Assembly (NCBI GenBank): GCA_017163975.1
Contig: JAFFSR010000230.1
Location: 1,259,001-1,323,000 of the forward strand
Origin: Anastatus disparis
Lineage: Eukaryota > Arthropoda > Insecta > Hymenoptera > Eupelmidae
Direction: 5' to 3'
DNA length: 64,000 bases
Under the pieces are notes generated by a model. The model searched no databases, had not been told where the DNA came from, and worked only from the letters and a program-made list of their open reading frames with translations. Both the position numbers and the translations under genes were made by a program. Positions 46,886 through 58,304 of the stretch are shown here, piece after piece. The first letter of the stretch is position 1; the number at the start of each line of letters is the position of its first letter.

Positions 46886-48280
46886 AATCAAAAATATGTG
46901 AAAACTTAAGATAATTGAAAATGAATAAATAACAAATTTTTTCAGATCATAAAATGCAGAATTTAAAATTAACTTTTTCGAATATATTTCGAATATAAAA
47001 CTTTACCCAAAAATTCTTCATAAGTTGACATGTACACGATACTTTTAAAATGTACAAAAGAGGCAAGACAAATTAAAAATTAATTCGTAAAATTTATTTT
47101 ATTTAATTAATATATTTTAATTTGCTTCATAGTGAAAATATTTCTCAAAAATATTTAATCTTTTTTTTTTTATAACCGTTAAAATTTTTAACGTTTAAGC
47201 CTGAATTACGAACATTTTAATAGAAAAATTATTATAATTAACTAAGCCTAAGAAACATTGATTCTATTTAAATTAGTTAGTTTGATTATTAAATTTTGAA
47301 AACTTCACGTATACGTCAAATGGCAACGCTGCAAATTTATCATAAGCTCGAGAAAATTTTTTAGCATGTCAAGAGTTTAGCATCATGGTACTTTGTAACT
47401 CAGTAATTAAATATTTAAATAAAATATTTGTGTAAAAAGGTTATGTGTTAATTAAAATTTTTTCGTTTTCACAAAAAAATATACTGTAACTTAACCATTA
47501 CCGTTAATATGATTATAAAAATTATAAATTGACTAGTGATAGACGCTGTTTTATCGACAGCGTAAATTTTTCCAATTAATAAATACTATGATGCGAAACT
47601 GTAGTGATGCTAAGGAATTTAAATTATAAGTCATACGATAACTAACAAAATATGTATAGATATTATAAAAAATATTTCTCAGCCGAAATATTCTTTGATA
47701 GAAATTTAGTTTATTATCGACCGGGCGAGACGAGATTCATGACAAACACGGCGCGAACTGTAGATGTTTCTTTCTATCATATATATTGTTTACGTTGATA
47801 GTTATTGTCGTTAGCTCTTTTCCTCACGATAAAAGGTTTTTTCTTGTTTTTATTTTAACTACTAGAATCTGTAAAATTATGCTATGTGTAAGTATTTATA
47901 AATCATAGTTTAGTTTGTATGTCAATCTTTTGTTCATTTGATATAAAATTTATTTTGTTTGTAATACAAAACACATGATATAAACAGTAGTATACTATAT
48001 GCAAATCTTGAAATGACATGAATTTATCATAAAATTGATTCATAAAAATATGAAAATTACACAAAAGTAAAATTATAATTACTTCAAAAAATATTTATTC
48101 AATTGAAGTGTCATTTATGCAATATAGAAAATATTTTCTATCGTGCTTTATATCTTTTATGATTTAATGTAAATACATATAGTCAAGTTTTATGTACGAT
48201 TTCATTAATTGTTTATTGTTCTATATTTTTAATTTAATTTTTTGTATGTAGGTAAATGATTTTTAACAAAATACGTAGAA
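46886..48280. other. hAT 5' region without coding sequence
   Basis: AT-rich DNA with poly-T runs. It probably contains the promoter and 5' UTR or intron of the hAT transposase gene: a GTATGTAG/TAG acceptor-like site lies at 48242-48251, shortly before the ATG. I see no other element. Confidence 0.4.
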
Positions 48281-49522
48281 ATGTCTGACAAAAATGTTAA
48301 AAAGAAGTTATCTGGATGTGAATACAGAAAAAGAAAAGCAGAAAAAGAGAAATATTTACAAGAAAACAAAAAATTTATGAATATTGAACAATACGTTATC
48401 CAAAAAAAGCAAAGCAACACTCTTAATAATTTGGAAGAAGTGATTGTTGAAAATTCGATTGAAAAGAACACAATAAATGATTCTGTTATAAGTGAAAATG
48501 TAGAAACTGCAATGATTGGATCTTTACAAGATCATGTCGAAGCAGCTGATGTTCAGGAAACGACAAACGAAATATGCGACAATAATATGCAAAAACAATT
48601 AAAATTTGAATTATCAGATTGTGGTACATGGCCGAATTTTCTCAATGGCAGAACAGTAGATTGTATAATAAAAAATGGTGCAACACAAATATTGAAAAAT
48701 AAGTATCCTAAAAATAAAGAAGGGCGACACTTTTCAAATTCATATTACACAAGAAAATTATCAAATGGCGAATCATTTCGACGGCAATGGCTGGTATATT
48801 CTATTTCTAAAAATTGCGTCTTTTGTTTTTGTTGTCGACTTTTCGACAAGAAATTAAATTCTAATTTTATTAATGAAGGGTGCAATAAATGGAAACATTT
48901 ATCTGAGCTTATAAAAAGCCATGAAAATAGTGTCTCTCACGTAAGATGTTATCAACAATGGAAAGAAATTGAAATTAGAATGAAAACTGAAACAACTATT
49001 GACTTGACAGAACAAAAGTTGATTGAAAAAGAGAGTTTACGGTGGCAAAATGTTCTCAATAGATTAATGAATATTGTAGCGCATTTATCAGCTAATAATA
49101 TGTCTTTTAGAGGTAATTCAGATAAACTTTATACTCGCAACAATGGCAAGTTCTTGGGTCTAGTCGAATTATTAGCAAAATTTGATCCAATAATGCAAAA
49201 TCACGTTACGTTGGCTATGAAAGGTGATATTTCCGATCATTATTGCGGGAAAAGAATTCAAAACGAATTAATAGATCTGATGGCTAATAAAGTTAATAAA
49301 ATGATTATAATTAGAGCTTTAAAAGCGAAATATTATTCAATCATAGCAGATTGCACTCCAGATGTTTCTCACGTTGAACAGCTATCTCTCACAGTTCGAT
49401 TTGTTGATGTATCCGACGATACGATAAATATCAAAGAACATTTTTTAAAATTTATTCCTATAAATGATTCTAGTGGTTCAGGTTTGACAGAAATTTTAAT
49501 TGATCTTCAAACTAAAGGTTGA
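48281..49522 (+). CDS. hAT transposase, ZMYM1-like, truncated at the C-terminus
   Basis: The 413-codon ORF starts with a Lys-rich region. A TTF-type zinc finger follows, with RRQWLVYSISKNCVFCFCC (residues ~167-185) and a later H-x5-H in KSHENSVSHVRC (~212-223). Next comes the start of the DUF4371-like RNase H-fold domain, with SIIADCTPDVSHVEQLS near residue 357, which contains the first catalytic Asp. Full proteins of this family are ~700-800 residues and end in a hAT dimerisation domain, which is absent. The last ~7 codons are read from palindrome P6. No internal stop is present, so decay is recent or the ORF is under some constraint. The start is the first ATG of the frame, after an acceptor-like site. 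Confidence 0.85.
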   Translation: MSDKNVKKKLSGCEYRKRKAEKEKYLQENKKFMNIEQYVIQKKQSNTLNNLEEVIVENSIEKNTINDSVISENVETAMIGSLQDHVEAADVQETTNEICDNNMQKQLKFELSDCGTWPNFLNGRTVDCIIKNGATQILKNKYPKNKEGRHFSNSYYTRKLSNGESFRRQWLVYSISKNCVFCFCCRLFDKKLNSNFINEGCNKWKHLSELIKSHENSVSHVRCYQQWKEIEIRMKTETTIDLTEQKLIEKESLRWQNVLNRLMNIVAHLSANNMSFRGNSDKLYTRNNGKFLGLVELLAKFDPIMQNHVTLAMKGDISDHYCGKRIQNELIDLMANKVNKMIIIRALKAKYYSIIADCTPDVSHVEQLSLTVRFVDVSDDTINIKEHFLKFIPINDSSGSGLTEILIDLQTKG

Positions 49523-49809
49523 GCGCATTAGATATTATTATAATGAACATCTATGCACAAGAAAAAAAAATTCTACCGATTTGTTTTTGAGAAAAGTATG
49601 GAACGCCGAGGTGAAAGTTTATGTTTATAATATTTTCGCGTTTCTTACTTTTCTCAAAAACAAATCGGTAGATTTTTGTTTTCTTGTGCACACATATTAG
49701 TAATAATAATATCTATTGCGCTTAACCTTTAATTTGCAGATACACGGATTAATACTTGAGTAAATAACGAAAATCTCAATTAGACAAGGACAGCGAATCC
49801 GGCCTGCTC
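49502..49809. mobile_element. Palindromic TTAA element P6, left tip lost
   Basis: Same family as P5. Both arms are present from ATCTTCAAACTAAAGGTTGA, and the right arm ends GACAGCGAATCCGGCCTGCTC followed by TTAA (49810-49813). The missing ~70 bp of the left arm coincide with the break in the hAT ORF. After it the inner part of the right C arm follows directly. Confidence 0.85.
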
Positions 49810-49934
49810 TTAAAAAATAAAAATTGATAAAATTGAGAGAATAGGTTCTAATTGGATACAAAAATAGAAAAAATAGATTTTAGAGCTCTAGTTTCAAACC
49901 TTTTTTTAAATTAATGTCTTAATAAATGCTGCGT

Positions 49935-50445
49935 GCTAGTTACTACTGACACTTTTACATATTCTGTTCGAAAAGTTAAGGTTAGGTTAACCATGTGTTA
50001 TAATAATAAAAGGATGCCACAGTAATTCATATTTGGTGATTTTAATGACGCATATTACTAAGGTGTAAAATTAAAATATTAAATATGTGCTAAGTGAAAT
50101 TTCCAAAAAATATATAATGAGCAAAGATATATTTTATCTAATAATAATCTTATTTTACATAAAAAAGAATAAAAACACAAAATATTTTCAATTTTAGGAT
50201 GCATACGTGATCGCGATTTTACGAAATTTATTAAGATTTTAGAACAGTTCGATTTCAAATAACCAATATTAAATATTTTTAGACTTATATTGTGAGATAG
50301 GTTTTTTAAAATATTAAATAATACTTATAATATTTGATTATGCATTCAAATATTATTTATGGACTCGGAAAAAATTATTTTTACAAATTTTATATGAATA
50401 AACAGTAACTGGCACCTCCATAGCAATACCCACATCTACCCTATA
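49935..50445. other. Extra ~0.5 kb in the right arm of C
   Basis: The left arm of C is continuous where the right arm has this additional AT-rich segment (between GTTTCAAACC... and TATAGAATGTAATTG). No ORF or clear inverted ends were found. It is an insertion or a replaced segment of unknown type. Confidence 0.5.
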
Positions 50446-50724
50446 GAATGTAATTGAATTTTTGAAAATGACAATATGTAAATTTTTAAGCTTATCTGAT
50501 TGGTGAAAGGTTACTATTCAATATACAAAAAAACTTAATAGGAAACTTGCCTGATTAATTTTTTCATTTTCAACAGGGAAATAACTGAAAACTTCTTAAT
50601 TTGCAAAAGGGTCAGAAAAATATTCATTTGAATCGATCATATGATCTTTTTTCTCTCCTTAATTTTGAAGAAAACATACGAATATATTTTTTATTAGATA
50701 TCATTTAGATAGACAGATATCTAT

Positions 50725-50990
50725 TGGATTATATCAACGAATATAGACGCTTATAGAAGCGTACTCTTAAATGGGAAATTTCTGCCAAAAATGAGTTACC
50801 CAGCTACCGAGGGCGCCACTAGATCCCATGTATTTTTATATATATATATATATATCAAATTTTTCATATGTATAGATATACAAACAATGTTAAAGTGTTA
50901 CCCAGCGTATCGGACGAAAAATTTAACCCAGAAGTACGCTTCTATAAGCGTCTATCTTCGTTGATTATATTAAGGGGAATCCTCATACCG
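50725..50990. mobile_element. Small palindrome P8 (~265 bp)
   Basis: ATATCAACGAATATAGACGC through TTATAGAAGCGTAC returns inverted as GTACGCTTCTATAAGCGTCT to CGTTGATTATAT. Its right edge touches the TTAA of P7. The centre holds (TA)n and GCGCCACTAGATCC. Confidence 0.75.
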
Positions 50991-50993
50991 ATA

Positions 50994-51370
50994 TAGAGTT
51001 CTACCTTATCTACATTTAAATTATGAATTTTAATAAAAATTTAACTATTCATGACTGAAATTCGTAGGAAAGGCACATTCTTAACATGCCAAAGAATTTA
51101 TTGCAACGTAAAAAGACAAAATAAGGGTAAAAATAAAGGCGAAAACTGCTTAATACGATTAACTTTTCAATGTAGTTATGAATAATCGTATTATGCAGTT
51201 TTTGTCTTTATTTTCACTTTTATTCTGTCTTCTGACGTTGCAATAAATTTTTCAGAATGTTAAGAATGTGCCTCTTCTATGAATTTTAGTCAAAAATAGT
51301 TAAATTTTTATTAAAATGCATAATTCAAATATAGATAAGGTAGATCTCTGTACCGGTATGAGGACAGCCC
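50994..51370. mobile_element. Palindromic TTAA element P7 (377 bp)
   Basis: The tip GGGGAATCCTCATACCGATA and inverted right tip GGGCTGTCCTCATACCGGTA are flanked by TTAA (50990-50993, 51371-51374). The arms pair around a centre at ~51160-51185. Same size and target as P1-P4, but the tip is only weakly alignable with theirs. Confidence 0.9.
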
Positions 51371-51575
51371 TTAACTGTTTAAGACGATTCAGTAAATATT
51401 ATCATGCAAAATATCGATCAACTTCATTTTATTTTAAATATTTAATGAATATACTTAAGCAAGATATATAATTTTTGAAATTCGAGTAAATATTAAAGTG
51501 TAATGAAACATTAGTCTTTATTTAATTTAATAAATGTTTCATATTATATGTTAATAAATAAAATTTATTCTGAAT

Positions 51576-51834
51576 TGTTGAAACGGAGCTCCAACAAACC
51601 AAACTTCCCCAGCGCCACCTAAAGCTTGCTGAAGCGCGCTGTATAATCGAGCCCTGCTATTCCAGTCTGACGTCGCCCGCCGTGTCCAGTAGAGCTACCC
51701 TTTAGACGTCTTTATTAAATTAATTAGATTGTCATATATATATATTTGTTTTACAATAATGTTTTAGGATTAATAAAGTGATTTATTCATTTATAAATAA
51801 AGTATTTTTTGAGTATTGGCACCCAGCTCCAACA
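51576..51834 (+). repeat. 5' LTR of the copia-type element
   Basis: 259 bp, TGTTGAAAC...CTCCAACA. The last 20 bp (ACCCAGCTCCAACA end) meet the primer site. AATAAA at 51796-51801 is the likely polyadenylation signal. It carries a GC-rich first half (CGCCCGCCGTGTCC) and an AT-rich second half. Confidence 0.95.
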
Positions 51835-51852
51835 GGTTATAGGCCCAGTTTC
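51835..51852 (+). promoter_or_regulatory. Primer-binding site (tRNA-iMet half type)
   Basis: GGTTATAGGCCCAGTTTC begins at the first base after the LTR. The copia site known from Drosophila reads GGTTATGGGCCCAG, so one base differs. It would prime minus-strand DNA synthesis. Confidence 0.8.
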
Positions 51853-52761
51853 ATGCTTCACTGCGCATGGAATGATGTCTTCGTTTTTTGTAAGTATGGT
51901 GCAGAGAAAAAGGAAAAAGTGTTGTTCACAGTGCACCTTGTGTTTGATGTGAATTAGAAAAAAAAAATAAAATAAAATAAAATAAATTGTGCGATGTTGT
52001 AAGTGCGCGTATAATGGAGTTATTGCGTAAATACAAAAAGAAAGGAAGTGTAGAAGTTATGTTTTGTATGTAGAAGTTATAGAAGTAACAATTTTCGTCA
52101 TTCACGCACGTTTTCTTCCCCCATCAGAAAACATATAATAAGTGTTTAATAATAAAATTTTTATTAGTTCCAAAAGTGAATTAAACAGTTAGTCTACAAG
52201 TTAAATTTTTTTTTGTACTATTCAATGTTATATAGATGTCAAAATTCGAAAAGTAAAAAAAACGGGGGGAGGATGTTCGTGGAATAGACGGCACGCACTC
52301 GATGTATTTCGTTGTTAGGTTTCAACCGGCAACCGTCATTTTTCTTGGAAGCGACACGAAGTTCGTGGAGCTATCATTTTATATTGAGTTTTTCTTACTT
52401 TTTCAAGAAATGAAGCCTATACGTGGATTTATATGTAAAACATATATGTACATGCGTGATCAATAGATGTCTTTTATAGAAGTAAAACACGTGTATAAGC
52501 GCATATGTACGTGTATAGACGTATTGTACATAAACATATATATGTATTAACATATCCTGATGTAGATGTAAAAGACGTTGAGATAAAAAGTCAGGAGATA
52601 TTTTCATTTTAATTTTAATTTTTTTGTATTGTTGTGACTATGTTATAACGTTTTGTACTAAAACTGAAGTTCAGTGGATGTACAAAACTTATACATTTTG
52701 ACTAGTATTTTTTCCTCTCAGTGTACGTATACTTGCGTTCGGTTGCGTACACTACAATTTA

Positions 52762-52981
52762 TTTTTTTCAACAGTGGGCTAAAAATACCACTTTTGCTCC
52801 CGGCACGGAAAACGAAAAGTGCTAAATTTAGCCTCACTGTTGAAAAAAATCGTATATGCACCACGGAAGGTAAAATGGACAACCCATAGCACGAGTTTGC
52901 CACCCTCGGCTTCGCCTCGGGTGTCAATTCACTCGTGCTATGGCCTGTCCTTTATTTTACCTCCCTAGGTGCATAATATAC
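52762..52981. repeat. Two adjacent hairpins in the copia leader
   Basis: The first (52762-52849) pairs TTTTTTCAACAGTG with CACTGTTGAAAAAA. The second (52851-52981) pairs GTATATGCACCACGGAAGGT with the inverted segment ending GGTGCATAATATAC and has CTCGGCTTCGCCTCGG at its tip. Both look like tiny foldback insertions. The rest of 51853-54380 is AT-rich leader with no gene seen. Confidence 0.75.
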
Positions 52982-54024
52982 TATTTCTTTTTCTCTCCGA
53001 AGTTTTTTTTAAATTAGATTTATTTTATGTTAAACACTCAAATATTTAAATATTATTAATGATAAATATTTTAAGTTAAATTTTCTTTAGAAGTTCAATT
53101 TTTTTTAGAGTTGAATCTTTGTTTAAATTTTGTTGAATTAAAAATTTTTTTGTGTTCTTCAAAGCTATATTTTTTAGATGTCTAATATTTTTTTTAATTG
53201 TACCCTTATCAAAATTATTTTTTTTGGAAAAGTAAAAATCGTTTTAAGTTAAATATTTATATTAAAAATAAAATGTAATTTTTTAAGATGATGATAATTA
53301 AAACTTTTTTTTGAGGTTAATACTTTTCATTAAAATCTTAATGTCAAACTTTTATGTATTTATCTTTTTTTCTTAATTTATTCTGTCTCAAAAGTAAGAG
53401 CATCGATTGAAACATTCTGTGTAAATTGTGGTACAGTTTTACATATGTTTTCAACAAACTAAAAACTGACTATGGATGTATAATTTTTCAGTTTATATAC
53501 GTACATAAAAGGATAAAGATATTTGAAATATAATCGAGTATATTTGTAGAAGTGCGTGCAGAGAGTTGTGTATATAGATGTGAATACACATATGTATATA
53601 CATACACATATACTGATACATGTAAATGTATATTAATACAAAATTATATAGAACAATAATTTGACGGAAACAATACTTGATCCGTGCTTGTTCTATTAGT
53701 TTCTCTCTCTCTTTAAAACTTATCAGTGTCCTTTTTATTAGATGTGATAGAATGATTAAACGGTTACTTTGTAAGAAAGTAAACACGGATTAAATTAAAC
53801 ATTTTATCTATAACATTTCAATAAACGAAGTTTGCAAAAAAAAAACGAGTTTTTTTTCATCTCTGACTTGTTAGAGGATATTGCGTACGTGCACGTGATC
53901 ACCTCTCTCGAACTAACAGTGTAATTGCGTTCGTTACGCTTTCGTGAGAGAGCGTGCGTATACGGTGTCCGATACATGACAGTGTTTTGATAAAATTATA
54001 CTCTTGATTATTTTATTGCACATT

Positions 54025-54335
54025 TTATTGAACTTGTTGTACGGTTGTGTGCATATAGAATAATTTTCGTTACACCTTTGGAGATATATGTATACAGACC
54101 ATACATATGTAGACGTGTTAAGTATTCGAGGTTATAATATAGAAGTTTACTTGGTACGTTTTAAATTTTGTTTAAGTAAATGTCTTAATTAGTTCAGTTG
54201 TTTTATCTTTCGGATAGTACAAAAATCTGCGATAACTTGTTGTACGGTTACGCATGAAAATAAATGTACTAAAAATACTAATAATTTTTTTTCTACATGT
54301 ATTGCATCGTGTAACTTGTTGTACGGTTACACATA
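54025..54335. repeat. Three copies of AACTTGTTGTACGGTTRYR
   Basis: Copies at about 54031, 54236 and 54312 of a ~19-bp word followed by GCAT/ACAT and an A-rich stretch. Spacing is ~205 and ~76 bp. They lie just upstream of the decayed gag. Confidence 0.8.
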
Positions 54336-54379
54336 AATGTAAATACAACTGTATAAAAGAAGTTTCTCTATCTCAGAAG

Positions 54380-57300
54380 TCGAGCTAAGATGAGTACAAA
54401 AGATGAATTCTCAAGCAACCGAGTTCCAAAGATAACACTGACGAACAAAGTAAAACTTCTTGTTTTGAATTTCTGTATTTTATTGAACAATAATTTATAC
54501 AGAAGTTAGATAGTGGATCCACGTTAGTAAGATATTTATAGATGTTGTAAAACCAAGTAAAAATAAAAATAAATAATTAAAAATTGTTCAAAAATACAGA
54601 ATCATCAGGTGCTAAAATCAGCTACAACTTCGCAAAAGATCTAAAAAGATCTATTAGATGGTCTTAGACAGCTTGAAGAGCTGACAAATGAGATGCAGAA
54701 GGGAGGTGCAAAACGCGCTAATAAAAGAAGTCATGAAAAATTCTTATGGACACAAAACCCCTTCCATCTAAAGAGAGAGAGAGAAATAGATATGCAGAAG
54801 TAACGTTTCGAAATTTATAACCTAATACACATAATATTGTAGGTTATGGTAATGAGAGTACGTCTACTCTCACTAGAAGCAACAATAATACTAATACAAA
54901 TGATTCATAATCAACAGTATTAATCAATGTTTGCCAAACTTTTAAACACATCAGTAAATCATTAGAGGTAGAATAAAAAATTTTTTTCACTGATTTAAAA
55001 GCAGTTGAACACAAAGTTCAGAAAGGTTTAATGTCATCCAACAAAATGAAATAATCAGAAGAAAATAAAATAATTAGAAGTACTAACAAATTAAATTAAC
55101 AAAAATTAATAGCAGTGCTAATAAATTAAATTAACAATTAAAAATAATTAGAAGTACTAAAATAAATCAGCTGATATTAATAAAAATGATAGAGGTAATC
55201 TTATGTTAATTTCAAATATTGGTAAAACAATAATAAAATTAACTAACATCTTAGCTGCCTAGTTCTTAATATCTCTAAGGGAATTCGTAGATGTTGAGTT
55301 AAGAATTTACTTAGTTGATAAGATTTTAGAAGTTTTTTTTAACAAATAAATAGGAAGATATGAAGAAAAGCCAAGTAGTTACTATCTCTTAGATGTCACA
55401 AGAATCCAAGAAGACGCATCAGGAACAGCTGTGAGGAACATCTCTTCAAGGCCTAAATGATATACACAGAGGACTTCCTAAGTCAATCTCAAACTGTCCA
55501 CCATCAGGATATTCTACAGAAGAACCGTCAGAGATTGGGAGGGAGAAAGTGTCAGAAGTCCTACAAAGAAAAAGATGTCAAAGAAAATCACGTTGCCAGG
55601 AAAATGATGGACTTCAATAAAATTAAAATCCCAGAAGTTAACGAATTTACGTGGGAAGAGAGGAAATGAATAGAAGTTGAACCAAATACACTAAACGAAG
55701 GCATGCTATGAGATATAAGATTAAGACGTGTCTTTCGGATGTTTAAAATAGCTGTAAAAATTATTAGACTGTTTAAAATTAATTAAATTTCAGGATAACC
55801 TTCTTAGAGTGTGAATTTTTGTATAATGGATATAATGCAAAACTTTCCATTCAAAGAAGCAAGAACCAAAGGAACAAGATGTCACGGAACCTACTCGATC
55901 ACCACCATGTCAGTTTCCGGAGGGAGCTGAATTGCACAGGTTTTTGTAAATGCCTGCTCGAGATTCATCACTGTATACTCAAAAAAATGGGAGTGAGACT
56001 GGAGGACGTCCTGAAAAGTTTTTCAAGACTGCAGGAAGGATACTTGGAGAAGATTTCGGAGTACTTTACGTTAGAGCTGAAAAAAAAGTATCGAATTCAC
56101 CGGAGGAGATTCTACAGAGGTGAGGGTTGAGGACAGCATGGAGAGTGGCTTTAGATCGTTGTACTCACCAAGGTTGAATGGAGCCACTGAGAAGTTCAAT
56201 GGAATGCTTCAATCGAAAATTGAAGCCATGATGATAAATTCGGCCTTACCAGGAGGTACGTCAATTCTAGCAATGGAAACAGCTATACACATCTAAATTA
56301 AAGATCCAAGATCTCTATAGAAGTTAAATCACTAGAAAGTAAACTATATAAGGACAAAATTAGAAGTTCGGCTACACCACATACACCAGACTACTTATCA
56401 CCAAGTTGAAAGCAGCTGAAAGATCACCAAGAGCAGTATCGACACGTTAGATGTAACGAAAAACTAATAGACTAAGATGTATAAAAATTAAAAACAACAT
56501 TGAAAAATTCGGACCACTGGAAGTTGATAAGAAAGTCAAAAACAAAACTGAAAAGTGAACAGATAATTTGAAGTGCCAGAAAAGTCTGCAAGCAAGTAGA
56601 TGTTACAGAAAAAGAAATGTAAGTACAGCCAGAAGTAAACAACTAGAAACCATCTAAATCCACAAACGAGAAAGATCGATGGAAACACGTGTAGAGGACC
56701 TTATCAAACAACAAACAATTCCAAAAATATCAAATGTCTGAAAAGAGCAACCAAATCCTAGTGAATGTTGGACAAACCCAAGTACATACAAAGATGTCAT
56801 GCAATCAACTGAAAGAGGGAGTCGTCAAGCAGCTACAAGGAGAATAATAAAAATCTATGATGGGAAAGAAGTTCGGAAAATCGCAGACGCACCCCATAAT
56901 GAATCAACTGGAAAAAGGATTAATATAATAGATTTCAAAGAAGTATTCAAAAAGAAATCTGATAAAACTGGCAATACTTTCTATAAAACAAAATAAGTCT
57001 CTAAAGGCTTCAAAAGCAAAAGAAAGTATGAACTGAGAGTAACATATGCTCCAATTCTTGAGTGCCTTTGATATGATCTGTTTTAAGTATTTTAAACAGA
57101 CATAACCTAAAAGCTGAACAATTATATGCAATGTCAGCTTTCTCAAATGGGACCCCGTAAATAGAAGTATACATGAAGATTCTAGACGTGCAAAAATCAA
57201 AGAAGTTAGTTCATAAAATGAAAAGTTGCAGAAAACATAGACGTTTCCTAATAATTAATATTGTCAGAGACTACATAAAAAGAAGTTTGCATCTGAGTCA

Positions 57301-58290
57301 AAAGAGACTTACAGAAAAGATGTTAAAACGTTTTGATGTAATGGAGTGCAAAGTTAAATTGATATCCACAGTTACAAGAAAAATCAGAAACCGGGAGTAT
57401 AAAAAGTGAAAACACATCTGAGATCAAGGAGACGTAGTTAAGAATATATTATTCAGAGAAATATTTGGAAGTTTATGGCACCTATCTGAAACAACCCAAC
57501 TTGATGCAGCCTATGCGGTGAACTACCTATCAAGGACTGACCTTCAATAGACAAGGAGAGATGCTGAAATCCATGGGAGATGCTAGCTCTACAACATCTC
57601 ATCTACAAGAAAATATATTATCAGATTGTCTGGATATACGATTTCGAGGAGAAGCCACAAGCAAAATACTTAACACTCTCTGTCTGTCAAACTGAATTCA
57701 TTATTTATGATGCAAGCCAGAAACTGGTATCTATCAACAAAGTTATGCAAGACATAATTGGAAAGATTTTGACCCCAATGACTGTAAGGTGATAACAGTT
57801 CAACAGATGGCTACATCCAGATAGACGACAGTCACGTAATCAAAATCTATGATGATGTTAAAACGATCAAATAAAATTTAGAAGTCGAAGAACCAACAGA
57901 AAACAGAAGTTACATGGTAACTATAGAAAGTCTTGTCTGATAGAAGGAAAAATCATCAACGAATGGGTGCTGACCAACAAAATAATGCAAACATCATGTC
58001 ATAACCATTACTTACTGACAATTTTTCATTATTCTAGAAGTAGAATACTCAGACTAAAATATTTTATTGTTTTAGACAATAAAGGGTATTAAAAATTAAG
58101 AAGTTGAAATGTAAATTAAGACGTAACATGCTGCATTAAAATTTATATGTACATAGTTACGTATGGAGATGTAGAAATAGATGCCAACATTTAGAAGTTA
58201 TAAGCCGTATTATGCGGTATCTTCTTTCAGGTGACATTATAGATTGTAAAGACTATCAACATGAGGAAAGGATGAAAGGACAGAGGTCTG
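54380..58290 (+). pseudogene. Decayed copia gag-pol
   Basis: Short plus-strand frames retain copia landmarks in the right order. Around 56150-56250 is an integrase-like YSPRLNGATEKFN; around 56985-57055 an RT-like SKGF...ELRVTYAP; around 57290-57350 a KRF...MECK-like RT end; around 57500-57540 an RNase H-like LDAAYAVNYLSR; and around 57700-57720 the final DASQ motif. Stops and frame changes occur every 50-200 bp. GAAGTT/AGAAGT words are unusually common across the interior. No domain is intact, so any movement of this copy must have used proteins supplied in trans. Confidence 0.65.
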
Positions 58291-58304
58291 TTGGAGGGAG
58301 GGAG

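Larger units (their letters stand above)
45850..49502 (+). mobile_element. hAT element (ZMYM1-like), 3' end missing
   Basis: The left tip CAGAGCCGGCCCTAGGGGGG with following GGGCCGCGCCTAAGGGCG is a characteristic hAT end. It precedes a hAT transposase ORF on the same strand. The 5' region holds a (TA)n tract (45948-46012), a palindrome insertion (46367-46885) and AT-rich DNA with an inferred splice acceptor before the ORF. The right end is lost where P6 begins at ~49502, so the target duplication cannot be seen. Confidence 0.8.
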
